A stretch of DNA of 64,000 nt from Thereva unica (GCA_949987705.1 OX465281.1:190265112-190329111), one strand, 5' to 3'; counted from the stretch's first letter, positions 29,410-40,318 are shown. Program-made: numbers and translations. Notes: generated from the letters alone by a model not told the origin.

Positions 29410-30605
29410 ATAACATCTTGGATATTACTGAAGGCACAAGCCATGATAATAGCATAATAAAAATTGACTACCACACTTACTCATCGTTCGCCTCTTCATT
29501 TAAAAATAGTGATGAAACCCGCATTCCAGTGCAAAACCAAGACCTGTATATCCTCCCAGCTGAAAGTTTCATGTACATTGAGGGAACAGTAACTAAACCT
29601 GACGGAACAATATCCAGCACTGCAGGGCTAGTAAATAATGCTATAGCGTTTCTCTTTGAGGAAATTCGCTATGAAATCAATGGTGTAGAAATTGATAGAA
29701 CTCGAAATCTTGGAATAGCAACAACACTAAAAAATTACATATCATTAAACCCAAATGAGAGTCGCATGTTATACAACGCTAGTTGGTCGCCGGATAAATC
29801 AATTACATCCCCCCATGGATTCTTCAATTTCTGCATCCCTCTAAAAACATTGCTGGGCTTTGCTGAAGATTACAATAAAATTATCGCCAACGCTAAACAT
29901 GAACTCATATTAATACGAAGCAGGATGGATGAAGATGCGGTCATATCACCGACAGATGATGTAAACATCTCAATCTCGAAACTTCAGTGGCGCATTCCCC
30001 ATGTTAATGTGGCCGATCATGAGAAAATTGCTTTATATAAAATCATTGAAAGCGGTCGTCAAATACAAATGCCATTTAGGAGCTGGGACATATACGAGTA
30101 CCCCACGCTACCAGCAACGACTCATCACACGTGGTCTGTCAAAACGTCATCGCAGATGGAAAAGCCCCGATATGTCATACTAGCTCTCCAAACAAATCGT
30201 AAAAATGATAAAACAAAGGATGTCAGTAAGTTTGACCACTGCAAGCTGACAGATGTTAAAGTGCACTTGAATTCGGAATCATACCCATATGATGACCTGA
30301 ACTTGAAATTTGATGCTCATAAATACGCTCTCCTATATGATATGTATATAAAATTCCAAACTTCATACTATGGACGCCAGTTGCAGCCACTACTCTCAAG
30401 GGAAGAGTTTATGCGTGATGCTCCGATCGTAGTCATTGATTGCTCTCGGCAAAACGAAACCATTAAAACAGGTCCTGTGGATATAAGGTTGGAATTCAAA
30501 ACATCGGAAAACGTTCCCACTAACACAACAGCATACTGTTTATTGCTACATGATCGAATAGTGGAATATACACCTCTAACCAACGAAGTCAGGAAAATTG
30601 CTTGA
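29406..30605 (+). CDS. Polinton major capsid protein (double jelly-roll)
   Basis: 399 residues from ATG 29406, uninterrupted. The sequence is rich in beta-type segments: SFMYIEGTVTKPDG, FLFEEIRYEINGVEID, then IPLKTLLGFAEDYNK, LQWRIPHVNVADHEK, and the C-terminal FDAHKYALLYDMYIKF and DIRLEFKTSENVP. This order, and its place between penton and the exonuclease/polymerase block, identify the double-jelly-roll major capsid protein of insect Polintons, which would build the T-number lattice of an icosahedral particle in the nucleus. I see no frameshift, stop or internal deletion, unlike the neighbouring penton gene. The assignment is by family pattern and position. Confidence 0.88.
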   Translation: MNNILDITEGTSHDNSIIKIDYHTYSSFASSFKNSDETRIPVQNQDLYILPAESFMYIEGTVTKPDGTISSTAGLVNNAIAFLFEEIRYEINGVEIDRTRNLGIATTLKNYISLNPNESRMLYNASWSPDKSITSPHGFFNFCIPLKTLLGFAEDYNKIIANAKHELILIRSRMDEDAVISPTDDVNISISKLQWRIPHVNVADHEKIALYKIIESGRQIQMPFRSWDIYEYPTLPATTHHTWSVKTSSQMEKPRYVILALQTNRKNDKTKDVSKFDHCKLTDVKVHLNSESYPYDDLNLKFDAHKYALLYDMYIKFQTSYYGRQLQPLLSREEFMRDAPIVVIDCSRQNETIKTGPVDIRLEFKTSENVPTNTTAYCLLLHDRIVEYTPLTNEVRKIA

Positions 30606-30606
30606 A

Positions 30607-31083
30607 ATGAATATCATTATCATCGACATTCAAGGATTCAAATTACAAAACAATTAATTTATTTTCAAAGAATTGGCCCTTTTAAATTGTGAAAATCAAA
30701 TGCAGCACTACATATTCCAACCACCATTCCCACATAAACATCTAACTGGGTCTGAAAAGAAACAAGTTGAGTGGCTGAGACACAATCACCATGGATTCAG
30801 ATGGGGTGATGGATACATTCCCTACCGCACACTATATTCAGTTGGAGATCTGCTGCATGATAAAATAATCTATGTTAAAGGAGCTAAAAAGAAACAATGG
30901 ATTCAGGAATTATTTGGAGAGGAGCTAACCATATATGATGTAGAAGAGGAGGGATGCCCCAAACTATCAACAACAACAACAACAACAAATGGCTTCTTAT
31001 CCTGCATAATACACGAAGGCCGATGTGCTCTGAAAAATGTTTTTGTAATAAGGGAATTTTTAAATAAAACAAATTTTTTATAA
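30607..31083 (+). pseudogene. Exonuclease-like protein with an early nonsense codon (Polinton)
   Basis: ATG 30607 begins MNIIIIDIQGFKL. A TAA at 30655-30657 interrupts, and the same frame continues FIFKELALLNCENQMQ, then NHHGFRWGDGYIPYRTLY, IIYVKGAKKKQWIQELF, and ends with a CxxxH-CALKNV block and NKTNFL. Continuity of frame and pattern across the stop shows one gene of about 158 codons with a point nonsense mutation. The acidic residues in DIQGF and FKELA, followed by a distal His/Asp region, resemble DEDD-type 3'-5' exonuclease folds; the nuclease role is inference. It ends over an aataaa signal, 55 bp from the convergent polymerase gene. Confidence 0.72.
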
Positions 31084-31138
31084 AAAGTTATAATTATTCT
31101 TTTATTCATACTATTTACATATTGCACTTGTGTGAGTT

Positions 31139-34100
31139 TTATTCTACATCCATGTCTTCTTGCTGCTGCTGCTGCTGCACTGAAAAATGCCCCCATGGTA
31201 GAGTGTCGATCCCGTTGTCCATAATGCAGCGTTTATCATCCTGTGGGTTTAAAGCGATCTTTGCTTGGTTTAAAGTGTACACTTTATGACTATATGAACG
31301 AATGCTTTTTTGCTCAGCTATCTTGCTTTTTGAATTTTGCAAACATTCAATATAGTCGCTAATCTGCAAAGTTTTCGCCACAACGTTCTTCTTTACCCCT
31401 TTTGCTTTCTTCACTTCATCAACACCATCTATTTCAAGGGAGTACATTTTAGACCTTAAGCCTACAAACAATGTCATTATTCGACCATTTAATTCATCTT
31501 TCATCAATCCAGGAACTTTTTTATTTGCTTGCGGCATATTAAACTGGTTGACCATAGGATAATCACTAGTATCAAATTTATCTATGTTTCTTTTCATAAT
31601 ATTGTATATGTCAGCATTTTTTATTTCATATACTAATGAATCCGTATCCATGTACATTATTTTGCATTTATCAGCATCCAACTCTTTTAGCATAAAGTCA
31701 TAGTGGAATTCGTACAGTGCTATTTTAGAAATATCGAGAATCGCCATACCAATGTATAATGGTTTATCGAATTTAACTACCAGCTTTCGTAATTCAACTG
31801 CTACTAAATTTTCATTGAAAATTGCGCGACTATGGAAATTCGGTGCTGCAATGAGGTTTCTAGCGCCATACCGCCCCTCCCACTTTGTACATAGTTTTAT
31901 GTTTGAATATTTTCGCACATTTTCCATAGTTTTTCCGAAAACAGCATTAATTATTTTCTTATATTGGTTCTTCTCGTAGGCATTTTTGGCTTGTTTCCTT
32001 TTATCTGTATTTAAGTCCACATATGGTTTAAGCCATGGTGATTGATCGAACTGCAGAATGCGGTGAATTTTCTTGAGTATTAGTCCATGTGATAAACATT
32101 GTTTTAGGTTGCGGTAATGTATAACATATTTTTCTTTGGTGTGTAAAGTGGTTAAAAGTTTGCCTTGTTTTGATCCTGGTGGTGCTGAATGAGTGGGGCA
32201 AAATGGAAAATCTTTATGCAAATTATGCAGCTCCTGCGGGTATTCAAGATCTACCTCCAACATATAGCCGATCGGTGAATTATCATCAACACTCATAACA
32301 TCAACATTATCAATCCATTTAAAGTTTCCGGTTGGAAGTGATTGCGACATGGCCCATCCATATAAATTATTCACGTCATAGTACATCAGATATTTAGTTT
32401 CTTCATCCGGTTTAAAGTTTTTCATATATTTATTGTTGGCTTCACTATATCTGCAGCAGCATTGGCTAATTCCACCTCGGCAAGATTTTTCAATAAATAA
32501 AAGCATGTCAACATCCATTATCCTTTCTAAGCGCACTCCCGTGTAATACAGCATCGCTGCCCATGTATATCCAGGCAGTGTGAAGACGTGTGCAGGGTCA
32601 AGTTTGTAAGTCTCCAGTCCCATAGCTCTAAAATTTGTAAAAATATCCGCCAGCAGAAGAACATCTGTTTTTAAATACAAATCTGAATACTCTCCCAGGC
32701 TTTTAATGTTAAATTTTTCCCACACTTTTTGCGCATGTTCATAATCTTTTTCAGTTATCGGCTCATCAATCATTTTATTATAAAAATGCTCCACGCTAGG
32801 TAAACTATTACACTCCAATTTATCCCAACCATCGATGAAGTCATATGGGAAAACTCCTTTGCGCGTGAGAAGGTTGAAGCTTTCATCATCCAGGTCTTGC
32901 CATTGAGCTTTTGTTATTTTTAATTTTTCCTTAGGCAGCAGTCCGGCTAGTTTATCCAAAGATTCATCCATAAATCTATAAGAGTCGATGAATCTCAGCT
33001 TGATGGAGCTATTTTCAATGTGTTTGGTAAATGAAATGTACCGCTCTTTGTTCAACGGTAAAAGATCCACTTTTCCTGGTATGGTTAGTGCTACATCCTT
33101 GATTATGAAATGCGCATCATATCCTGATAAATTGTGGAAAATGACTGGGATGTTGCGGCAATCATTATAATTGATGTTGCAGCTGTTGTGTGCTGGTCCA
33201 CGATATTTGCCTGTGAGGTGGCAATGATCCCTCACTCTGGTTTCACCAAGCGCAAAGGGTTTCTCGCATATATGGCAGCATGGTTGGTTTAATTGAATGC
33301 ACTTTTCCTGCGCTGATAACGGTGCTAGTGGTTTTATATCCTTTATTTGCTCTTCGGCTATATTTGCGATCTCCTGCAGCTGCAATGTAAACCACTGAAG
33401 ACACGTTTTTCCACGATTCGATCGGTAAAATGATAGAGATTCATCGTAATAGCAGTGAAAATATAATCCAATACTATGAACTTCATGTTCTTGAATTTTC
33501 CTTGTCTTATCACCATTACTACCACCATCGGTAACAGGTATCAATATTGACTCCAAATCTGCATATACTGTAAATGGCACTGGATTCTTATAATTATAAT
33601 TTTTAAAAGTGATAAATTTCTCCTTATGAAAAGCAACTTTACAGTCATTCACCTTTTCACACTCAGGCACGTGCGCTGCGAGCTTTTCTTCAGTATAAAA
33701 ATAAAATAAACATCTATCACAGATATATTTTTTATGTTTATTTTTAGAAACCTGGCTACACACCAAACGCGATAAGTTTTTAATCCAGCAGAAATGATAA
33801 ACAATAGCACTATCATCATCTTCGTCCTCACTGCAGTCATAATCTGACTTTATCATTAGCAGGTTGATGTGTTTATCCAATTTCTTCTTCGTTAAGTAAG
33901 CTGGAACAGTCGTGTATTCGCTCATCTTTTCCTTTTCCAGTATGAAAACATTAATTGATAATCTGTTGTTTTCTTCAAATGTTTTTATTTGGTTTAGTGT
34001 AACTGGAAAAGTAATCCCGCTCAAGTTTAGCACATTGTTGTAGTGCGGGTACTTTGATGTTCTATAAGCATGATCCCTACGCTCTACTGGATGCAAAGCT

Positions 34101-34891
34101 GAGACCACGGCCCACGCAAAGCATGCATTATCATTATTCCTCACATTTACGCATGCCTGTTTTGCTGCGATGCTTTGCGGCAATTTTATATAGGATGATC
34201 CTCTTAATGGTTCGTATTTCTTTATATTCACCATTAAGTTCACTATGGTATGTAAAGCCCAGCCGCTATCTTTCTCTTGGAACTCCTCAACTTGGGTCAA
34301 TAGATCATCCTGCACGTTTTTCAAAAACCACTGTTCCAGATCATCGGTGCTCCCAATGGGTGTAGTTTTGGTGTGAAAGTATTTTATGTCGCTTATAATA
34401 TCACCATCATTGACACCATGCTTAACATACTCGCAGCTTAAAGTCGTTGATGTCTTGACGAAATTATGCTTCTTTAAAATGTTCTTAACGCGCCGCTCAA
34501 ACAAAGCATAACCATCCTTTAAAAATTGCTTCACTTCGATGTGCTTTATATTAATGATGACGCCTGTCCTGATTCGTGATGCAAACGCATTATTCAGCTC
34601 TTCCCAGCGTACACGAGCACTTCTTTTTTCACTTCTTCCTCCTTCCTGCACACCTGCTCCATGGTGGCTGCTGCCAGCTTTCAACAATACTTGTAAACCT
34701 CTTAGTTGCGCAATACAATTTTGATAGTGTTGTTTGGTCCCAATCTGCTTTTCGGCCCTGCATGCTGCTTTTATTTTTTTAATGAATAAACCACACACCT
34801 TTGTAATAATAACACTTTGCGCAGCGTCTCTGTCCCTTAAGCAATCTGCTGCTTGCTTTTTTAGTCCACTCATTATACTGCGTGTATCCAT
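31139..34891 (-). CDS. Protein-primed-type family B DNA polymerase (Polinton)
   Basis: About 1250 residues from ATG 34891 (MDTRSIMSGL; an in-frame ATG lies 33 bp upstream). The N-terminal third carries a NNDNACFAWAVVSALHP block and a zinc-finger-like CDRC...CEK segment. The exonuclease domain has VYADLESIL and FHNLSGYDAHFII. Polymerase motifs are YYDVNNLYGWAMSQ (motif A), INAVFGKTMENVRKY (motif B) and MYMDTDSLVYEI (motif C), in that order. A Gln run ends the protein (QQQQQQ), encoded by a gct repeat. The family replicates linear genomes with a terminal protein primer, using the TIRs as origins. No stop or frameshift is visible. It is transcribed leftward, convergent with the exonuclease-like gene. 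Confidence 0.96.
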   Translation of the reverse strand: MDTRSIMSGLKKQAADCLRDRDAAQSVIITKVCGLFIKKIKAACRAEKQIGTKQHYQNCIAQLRGLQVLLKAGSSHHGAGVQEGGRSEKRSARVRWEELNNAFASRIRTGVIINIKHIEVKQFLKDGYALFERRVKNILKKHNFVKTSTTLSCEYVKHGVNDGDIISDIKYFHTKTTPIGSTDDLEQWFLKNVQDDLLTQVEEFQEKDSGWALHTIVNLMVNIKKYEPLRGSSYIKLPQSIAAKQACVNVRNNDNACFAWAVVSALHPVERRDHAYRTSKYPHYNNVLNLSGITFPVTLNQIKTFEENNRLSINVFILEKEKMSEYTTVPAYLTKKKLDKHINLLMIKSDYDCSEDEDDDSAIVYHFCWIKNLSRLVCSQVSKNKHKKYICDRCLFYFYTEEKLAAHVPECEKVNDCKVAFHKEKFITFKNYNYKNPVPFTVYADLESILIPVTDGGSNGDKTRKIQEHEVHSIGLYFHCYYDESLSFYRSNRGKTCLQWFTLQLQEIANIAEEQIKDIKPLAPLSAQEKCIQLNQPCCHICEKPFALGETRVRDHCHLTGKYRGPAHNSCNINYNDCRNIPVIFHNLSGYDAHFIIKDVALTIPGKVDLLPLNKERYISFTKHIENSSIKLRFIDSYRFMDESLDKLAGLLPKEKLKITKAQWQDLDDESFNLLTRKGVFPYDFIDGWDKLECNSLPSVEHFYNKMIDEPITEKDYEHAQKVWEKFNIKSLGEYSDLYLKTDVLLLADIFTNFRAMGLETYKLDPAHVFTLPGYTWAAMLYYTGVRLERIMDVDMLLFIEKSCRGGISQCCCRYSEANNKYMKNFKPDEETKYLMYYDVNNLYGWAMSQSLPTGNFKWIDNVDVMSVDDNSPIGYMLEVDLEYPQELHNLHKDFPFCPTHSAPPGSKQGKLLTTLHTKEKYVIHYRNLKQCLSHGLILKKIHRILQFDQSPWLKPYVDLNTDKRKQAKNAYEKNQYKKIINAVFGKTMENVRKYSNIKLCTKWEGRYGARNLIAAPNFHSRAIFNENLVAVELRKLVVKFDKPLYIGMAILDISKIALYEFHYDFMLKELDADKCKIMYMDTDSLVYEIKNADIYNIMKRNIDKFDTSDYPMVNQFNMPQANKKVPGLMKDELNGRIMTLFVGLRSKMYSLEIDGVDEVKKAKGVKKNVVAKTLQISDYIECLQNSKSKIAEQKSIRSYSHKVYTLNQAKIALNPQDDKRCIMDNGIDTLPWGHFSVQQQQQQEDMDVE

Positions 34892-35150
34892 TTTAAAAGT
34901 TATAATAATTAATAACAAAAACAAAACTTTTCACTTAGCACTTGTTAAATTGGTTGGATGCTCACTGTTAAAATCACCAGTATTAGCAGGAGTCGTAATT
35001 AATAACACTTTACTAGTTAACTCGCGGGATGCTCGTTGTAAACTGTGAAAATACTACTGCTACTGCTTCTTTTATAATACCCGCAATTGCACAACATGAA
35101 CAAGTTCGATCATGCAAATCTGCCTATGTAGCAAATTCCTGACCCTAAGT

Positions 35151-35505
35151 GTTGTTTACATAGGTGCATGGAACTCATGGACAAGTACAAAATTTACCAA
35201 CTTCCGGTATCCGGCTGTCTTAGATGGAATTGCATCACCATAGTCACAGACAGGCAAATCCCTACCCCTTCCTACAAAAGTTGTTTACACAGGTGCATGG
35301 AATTCAATTCAATTTACCAACTTCCGGTCTATAGCTTTCTCACGCAGGTGCAAAAACTGCTGACGTAGCGAATTCCTAGGCCCCAAAAGTTGTTTACACA
35401 GGTGCATCATGAAAACTTCCACCCCAAAGTTGTTTAGACAGGTGCATCTATGTGCTGCGGACTCATGGACAAGTTCAATCATGTTTCTAGATTTAGGGTA
35501 TATAA
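35151..35505 (+). promoter_or_regulatory. Repeated motif array and TATA box upstream of the right-end gene
   Basis: Four copies of a motif near agttgtttacacaggtgcat start at about 35151, 35278, 35386 and 35426. They alternate with 'ctcatggacaagttc' (35175, 35462, and a related copy near 35099) and 'ttaccaacttccgg' words. A tatataa box at 35499-35505 is followed by ctagcagttc, similar to an arthropod initiator, then the ATG at 35579. The layout looks like a promoter with repeated factor-binding sites. Confidence 0.6.
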
Positions 35506-35578
35506 TGAGAACTGTGAAGGAGAACGCTAGCAGTTCAACCCCAACCACCTGGAGATCAACAACATCAGCCCCAGAAAC

Positions 35579-35962
35579 ATGGATACAGCAACAGAACTCA
35601 AAAGCTTGGAATACTCACCATACTTAAGGATGTCCGACATGGAGTTTGGAACCCCATATAAAATAAAATCTGCAAGCAGGCTTGAAACAGTGTATGGTGT
35701 TCGGATTCATCTCGAGTTAAAGGAGCATCAGCTTTTGCTACCAGCCAGGTACAGTTCACTTTCTGATGCAGCCTTACAAGACATCAACAACAAAGGAAAT
35801 TTCCACGTAATCAATTCTGGACCGCAGGGGAAGACATTTATTTTCAAGTTTGTACAAATTGATGCCATTCCAGTTAATTATAGTTTTTATACCGATAATT
35901 CAAGTGAAATCCCTAATTTTTACAATCCTAACAACAAGAAAAGGAAATTTCCTGGTGAATAA
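35579..35962 (+). CDS. Small conserved protein of unknown function, possible nucleic-acid-binding (Polinton)
   Basis: 127 residues from ATG 35579. The central part reads TPYKIKSASRLETVYGVRIH, LELKEHQLLLPARYSSLSD, GPQGKTFIFKFVQI, and the tail is basic (NPNNKKRKFPGE). The pattern of a beta-rich core with 'YGxRIxLEL...LPxRY' recurs in small proteins found in insect genomes, often in mobile elements; I cannot name the family. OB-fold-like single-strand binding is a reasonable guess given replication needs, but unproven. It is the only rightward gene near the right TIR and has its own TATA and upstream repeats. Confidence 0.65.
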   Translation: MDTATELKSLEYSPYLRMSDMEFGTPYKIKSASRLETVYGVRIHLELKEHQLLLPARYSSLSDAALQDINNKGNFHVINSGPQGKTFIFKFVQIDAIPVNYSFYTDNSSEIPNFYNPNNKKRKFPGE

Positions 35963-36983
35963 TAATACTGTGCTGTATCTTGAATAAACAAATAATTGTA
36001 TGATTTATCAGAATAAAAATAATATGTGTTCTAATTAATAGGTTTTTTATTTGTAGCTATTACAACAACAACAATTCTTTTTAATACCCTAACTTTATTA
36101 AATATTTCAGCAGTTTGCTCTGCCGTTTAATTTTTTTCTTTTCAGTACTAACTTGCTGATTACATTCACTGATGCACTTTGTTTATCTCAATAAACGTTC
36201 GCAGCATGAGAAGGCTGAAATTTTCACATCTTTGCTTGATAAGGAATCCGATGTTTTCTTATTTAACCGTTATTAAAATTTACTCATTGGGTACAATTAG
36301 CACTTAAGGTGATCAGTTTAAATAATAGAATTTATCCAATACGTTCAAGATTGAATAATTAAGGCATAAGTTAGCTGATAATGGGAATCTTCATTGTTTT
36401 TAGTATGTGACCGAGTATTTTTTGCGGCAGCTTTTTGCCACTTCTTAGTGTGTGTAATATTTGTGGTTTGTGAAAGGTATTTTACCTTAAATTTATTGTT
36501 TAAAAATATAATATATCCAGCATCACAAGTCTGATGAAAATGGGAGCCTTCGCTGCATTGTTGATGCTTATGGGAAATATCTTTTTCATCTTTTTGACCA
36601 CTTAGCAATTTTCAAGTTGCGGTTGTTATAATATTGCGACTTGAGGTGAGTATTCTCATTAAAAATTCTTTGGAAGATAATAATAATAATAATAATAATA
36701 TATCATGACATATGGTTGCAATCCAGATCATAGCTTACAGATCGCACCGGGTTGTTGTCGAGAATAATATATAGCCATCTCAGCTAAAGCTTAATTTAAT
36801 TCTTAGTGTTACTTGAAAGTCCAGTTCTTCACTGAATTATATGTATATTTTTGCTCCAGAATCAAAGCTCATTCCAAAGCACCAGAATTAATACTACAGA
36901 AAACATCTCGAAACCAAAGCTCTCAATCCCCCACACACAGCTTAGTTTAATTCCACTCACAGAGAAATTTATCCAAAGGTTCC
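35963..36983. other. Non-coding right end of the Polinton
   Basis: AT-rich, with an aataaac signal near 35984, an aat trinucleotide run at about 36679-36700, and no supported gene. A short minus-strand frame at 36345-36608 has no recognisable content. Confidence 0.5.
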
Positions 36984-37646
36984 CCAAGAGCTTCTTTAAT
37001 TCTTAGTTCAACTAGCTTCTCACAGCTGGCGCTCACATCTCGCACCAACTTCCCACCCCATGCCGGTTCTGGGCCACGCAAACATACATCCAGAGCCTTA
37101 AGTCACATCCCCAAATCCCATGCCAGCTCTGGGCCATATCCCATGCCGGTTCTGCGCCACCCTATCCAAGAAACATACATCCAGAGCTTTAAGTCACACC
37201 TCAAATCCCATGCCAGCTCTGGACCAAATCAACACCGAAATTCAACTAGCTTCCCACAGGTGGCACTCAACAACACAGCTTTCAAATCCCACCCCGGTCC
37301 CACACCAAATCCCATACACGCTCTGGACCACCCATCTCCATCCACCAACTCCAAGCCACCCCATCCAAGACACCCAACCTCCATAAACAGCTTTCAAACC
37401 ACCTTACCCAAAACCCAAAACATCTCGTACACGTACATAAAGAGCTTTCACCCATCTCCACACACCAACTCTAAGCCACCTTCACACCTCATACCCATAC
37501 ATGAAGAGCTTTCAAGCCACCTTATCCAAGACACAAACCTAAAACACCTCGTGCACGTACATGTAGAAGCTTTCAGACCCCCCCAAATCCTAGGCCGGTT
37601 CTAAGCCACCTAGGAGGTGGCGCCGGAGTGACATAGCTCTACTACT
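36984..37646 (-). repeat. Polinton right terminal inverted repeat
   Basis: Reverse complement of 20850-21531, ending GCTCTACTACT. It differs by short deletions in the internal repeat blocks (for example near 37280), so the two ends have drifted slightly or recombined internally. Confidence 0.93.
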
Positions 37647-37652
37647 GACGTT
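37647..37652 (+). repeat. Polinton target-site duplication, right copy (GACGTT)
   Basis: Exact copy of 20844-20849, directly after the terminal CT of the element. Confidence 0.95.
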
Positions 37653-38540
37653 AAGCATAAAGACTATTTTAATAGAGTGAAGCGCGAAGACGCTTTGCGT
37701 GAAATGCGTTATATATTAAAAAATTATGATATTTCCGTTGACGCAGAAGAACTCAAAAAGAAAATTAAAGGGCTAAGAACCCAATTTAGTAGGGAGAAGA
37801 CTCTTCTTGAAACATAAAAAAAGCGGCTGCGGCGTTGAAGATGTTTACGAGCCCAAGTTATAGTGCTTCGACCAGTTAAAATTCTTGGACTCAGCACTTA
37901 ACGGTAGAGCCAGCGAAAGCAATTTTGAGGTAATGGAAATCTAGATTTTTTGAAACAAAGTAAATATTGTCACATCTTACTATTTTCTAGATGCCGTCGA
38001 CTAACCACAGCATAGAAATTTCAGAAGAAGTTACTGAAGATCTCTTCTTAGAAGAAAAGGATGATCAACCAAAAGCGGTATGAAATTAGTTAACGTGTTA
38101 AAAAGTGGTAATATACATAATTTTTCAATGCTTTCAGACTAAGAAGAGATGTAACACTGGATAGATATCAACCGGAGGCAATGGAGGCACTGAAATTAGT
38201 GAAGGAAATTGCTGAAAAAGGGAAGCATCGGCAATTATAAAAAAAGGGGGGGTGCTTTAACAGCTTTCCTGGAAGAAGAATTATCTAAAATTGTTGACCA
38301 GGACATATATGAGGATACGAAATATGAACTCATAAATGTCGTCCGACTGGCATTAAAGAAGGACAGGAATAAGGCGGCAGCAAATATTCTTCCCACATCG
38401 ACATTACATTCGTCACCCAGCTCTGACCATCATAAGAAGCCAAGGACATGCTCAGACTCTTCAACGATAACTGACATGTCCAATTCATCAGTTGATTATG
38501 CGTATTTTAAGCCTAGCACATCCCAATTAGAATCATAGCC
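37653..38540 (+). pseudogene. MADF protein of Harbinger A, 3' portion
   Basis: The MADF domain continues with KHKDYFNRVKREDALREM, DISVDAEELKKKIKGLRTQ and SREKTLLET, followed by a stop. A second exon (from about 37990, after a ctag acceptor) gives MPSTNHSIEISEEVTEDLFL up to a gtatga donor at 38077. A third begins near 38140 (TKKRCNTG, frameshifted). It ends in a BESS-like region, ELSKIVDQDIYEDTKYELIN, and a Ser-rich tail with stop at about 38538. Together with 20779-20849 this is the accessory gene of Harbinger A, destroyed by the Polinton and by later mutations. Confidence 0.75.
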
Positions 38541-40318
38541 TTCAAAGGGCAAAATAAATATTATAAGTGCAATAAAAATCGAACGGCCGGCAGTTTCTCA
38601 GGATATCCTTAGCAAATCGATGGAAGGCCTGTTTGACGGTGATGATTTTTTGCGGTTCACGTAAATCAGATTTATATTATGTTAAAATTGGCAATCAATG
38701 CTTTTAATGTTATGAAGTGCCGAACTGCTGAACTGCTTATTTTCAAAAAGACTGTTTTGTAAATGAATTTATTTATTTTTATTAGGATAAAGGATTAAGT
38801 AGGAAATTTAAGAAGTGTTAAATTTAATTTTTTTTATTTATTTTAATTAGAAAAAATATTTAGTTTACTTCATAAGAACTGTTAAATTTGATTTTTTTTT
38901 ATATATTTTTAGAAAAAATATTTATTTTACTTCATAATCCTTTTTTATTAAAATAAAACAAAACAGTATATATTGTATAAAATTCTTTCATTTTGCCAAG
39001 AAACCGAACCTTCGTTTGCAAAATAATTCGCAAACTCCTTTCTAACAATTCCAGCTTCCAACAAGTTTTCACGAACTTCAGAAGAATATTGGTGTATATT
39101 TTCTTGTTCAGAAAATTGTGGTCATATTTAACGCTTTGCTCGTTATATTCGGAAGAATGTGCTAACAAGAAGTTATGTAGAACGCAGCAGGCTTGCACTA
39201 CTTCTTGAACTGTTTCCACAGGCAAACTCATAGGTTTCTGTGGTACTTGGAATCGGTTTGCTAAAATTCCAAAAGCGTGTTCTACGGTATGCCTTGCTGT
39301 ACTTAATCGCATGTTAAAAATCTTTTTATTTATTTCAGCACTTTTGTATGGATATGGTTTCATTAAATGCTTTTTTAGGGGAAAAGCATCATCTCCAACA
39401 ATTACAAATGCCAATTTCCTGTTTTCTCCAATTATTTTATCTGGCGGGAAATAAACATCGGCTCTGTCTATCACATGCATTAAATTTGATCTCCGTAGCA
39501 CACCGCCATCGCTTATTCGTCCATTGCAACCAATATCACAATAAATGATCCTGCAGTCGGCATCAACCAAAAGGAGCAGCACTATACTATCAAAACCTTT
39601 ATAATTCCTATAATTTGCCCCGTCCTTTTTATGGGGCCTAAAAGCGATGTGTCTGCCATCCAAAGCACCTAAACATAAAGGAAACTGCCACCGATTTGCA
39701 AACCTATTTGCGATCTTGCGCCTTTCTTGTTGGCTTTTAGGAAACTAAAATAAAAAAACCGAAATTAAAATTTAACTAATATTCAAGTAATTTTCTATAG
39801 GCGTTTAAACTAACCTGCAAGTATTCACTTTTCAATTTTTGGTAAATTGCCCTGCATATTATTGGGACGTTTTTACTCAAAAAGTTATCAGAAAGTTTCG
39901 TTTGATATTCCAAACTTTTAAAACTTTCGCCTGTAGCCAAAAATCTTAAAGTGGCTGCCACCTTTTCTCGCACCGGTATACACTTCCTCATCCTGTAATC
40001 GACATTGATATTTTTTTAACTTATTTCAATCTGGAAGTGGAATGACGCACCATGTATCTTGTTTCGAAAGAAAACTCTCAATCCTTCTGATTAAAATTTC
40101 GAAAGTGTCTTCATTCATGAGTAAAAAGTTCTTGTATGATTTTCTATCCTTTAAGGCTCGGGCACACAGAAAGCGGTCAGTCGCGGCGGGCAGCGATCCA
40201 GCGGTCATCGCGGCGGTCTGCGATATGGGGCTACACATAGAACGCGATATTTTTGTGTGAGCGGTCCAGTCTGGTCGCGTTCTTCTAGGGAAATAGTAGG
40301 TAGTGAATTTTCTTATTC

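Larger units (their letters stand above)
20850..37646. mobile_element. Polinton/Maverick element, 16,797 bp, both TIRs and TSD present
   Basis: The element starts AGTAGTAGAGC and ends GCTCTACTACT (the 5'-AG...CT-3' rule of Polintons), has TIRs of about 0.67 kb, and is flanked by GACGTT. It carries the hallmark genes: retroviral-type integrase, protein-primed family B polymerase, packaging ATPase, adenain-type protease, and major and minor capsid proteins, plus several small genes. Length and content fit the class (15-20 kb). Damaged genes (penton, ATPase, exonuclease-like, one conserved unknown) mean that it cannot assemble particles without help, while polymerase, integrase and major capsid frames are open. 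Confidence 0.97.

Noticed and set aside
36345..36608. Minus-strand 87-codon frame at the right end of the Polinton
   Set aside because: No recognisable motif, no TATA box, composition typical of chance frames in AT-rich DNA.
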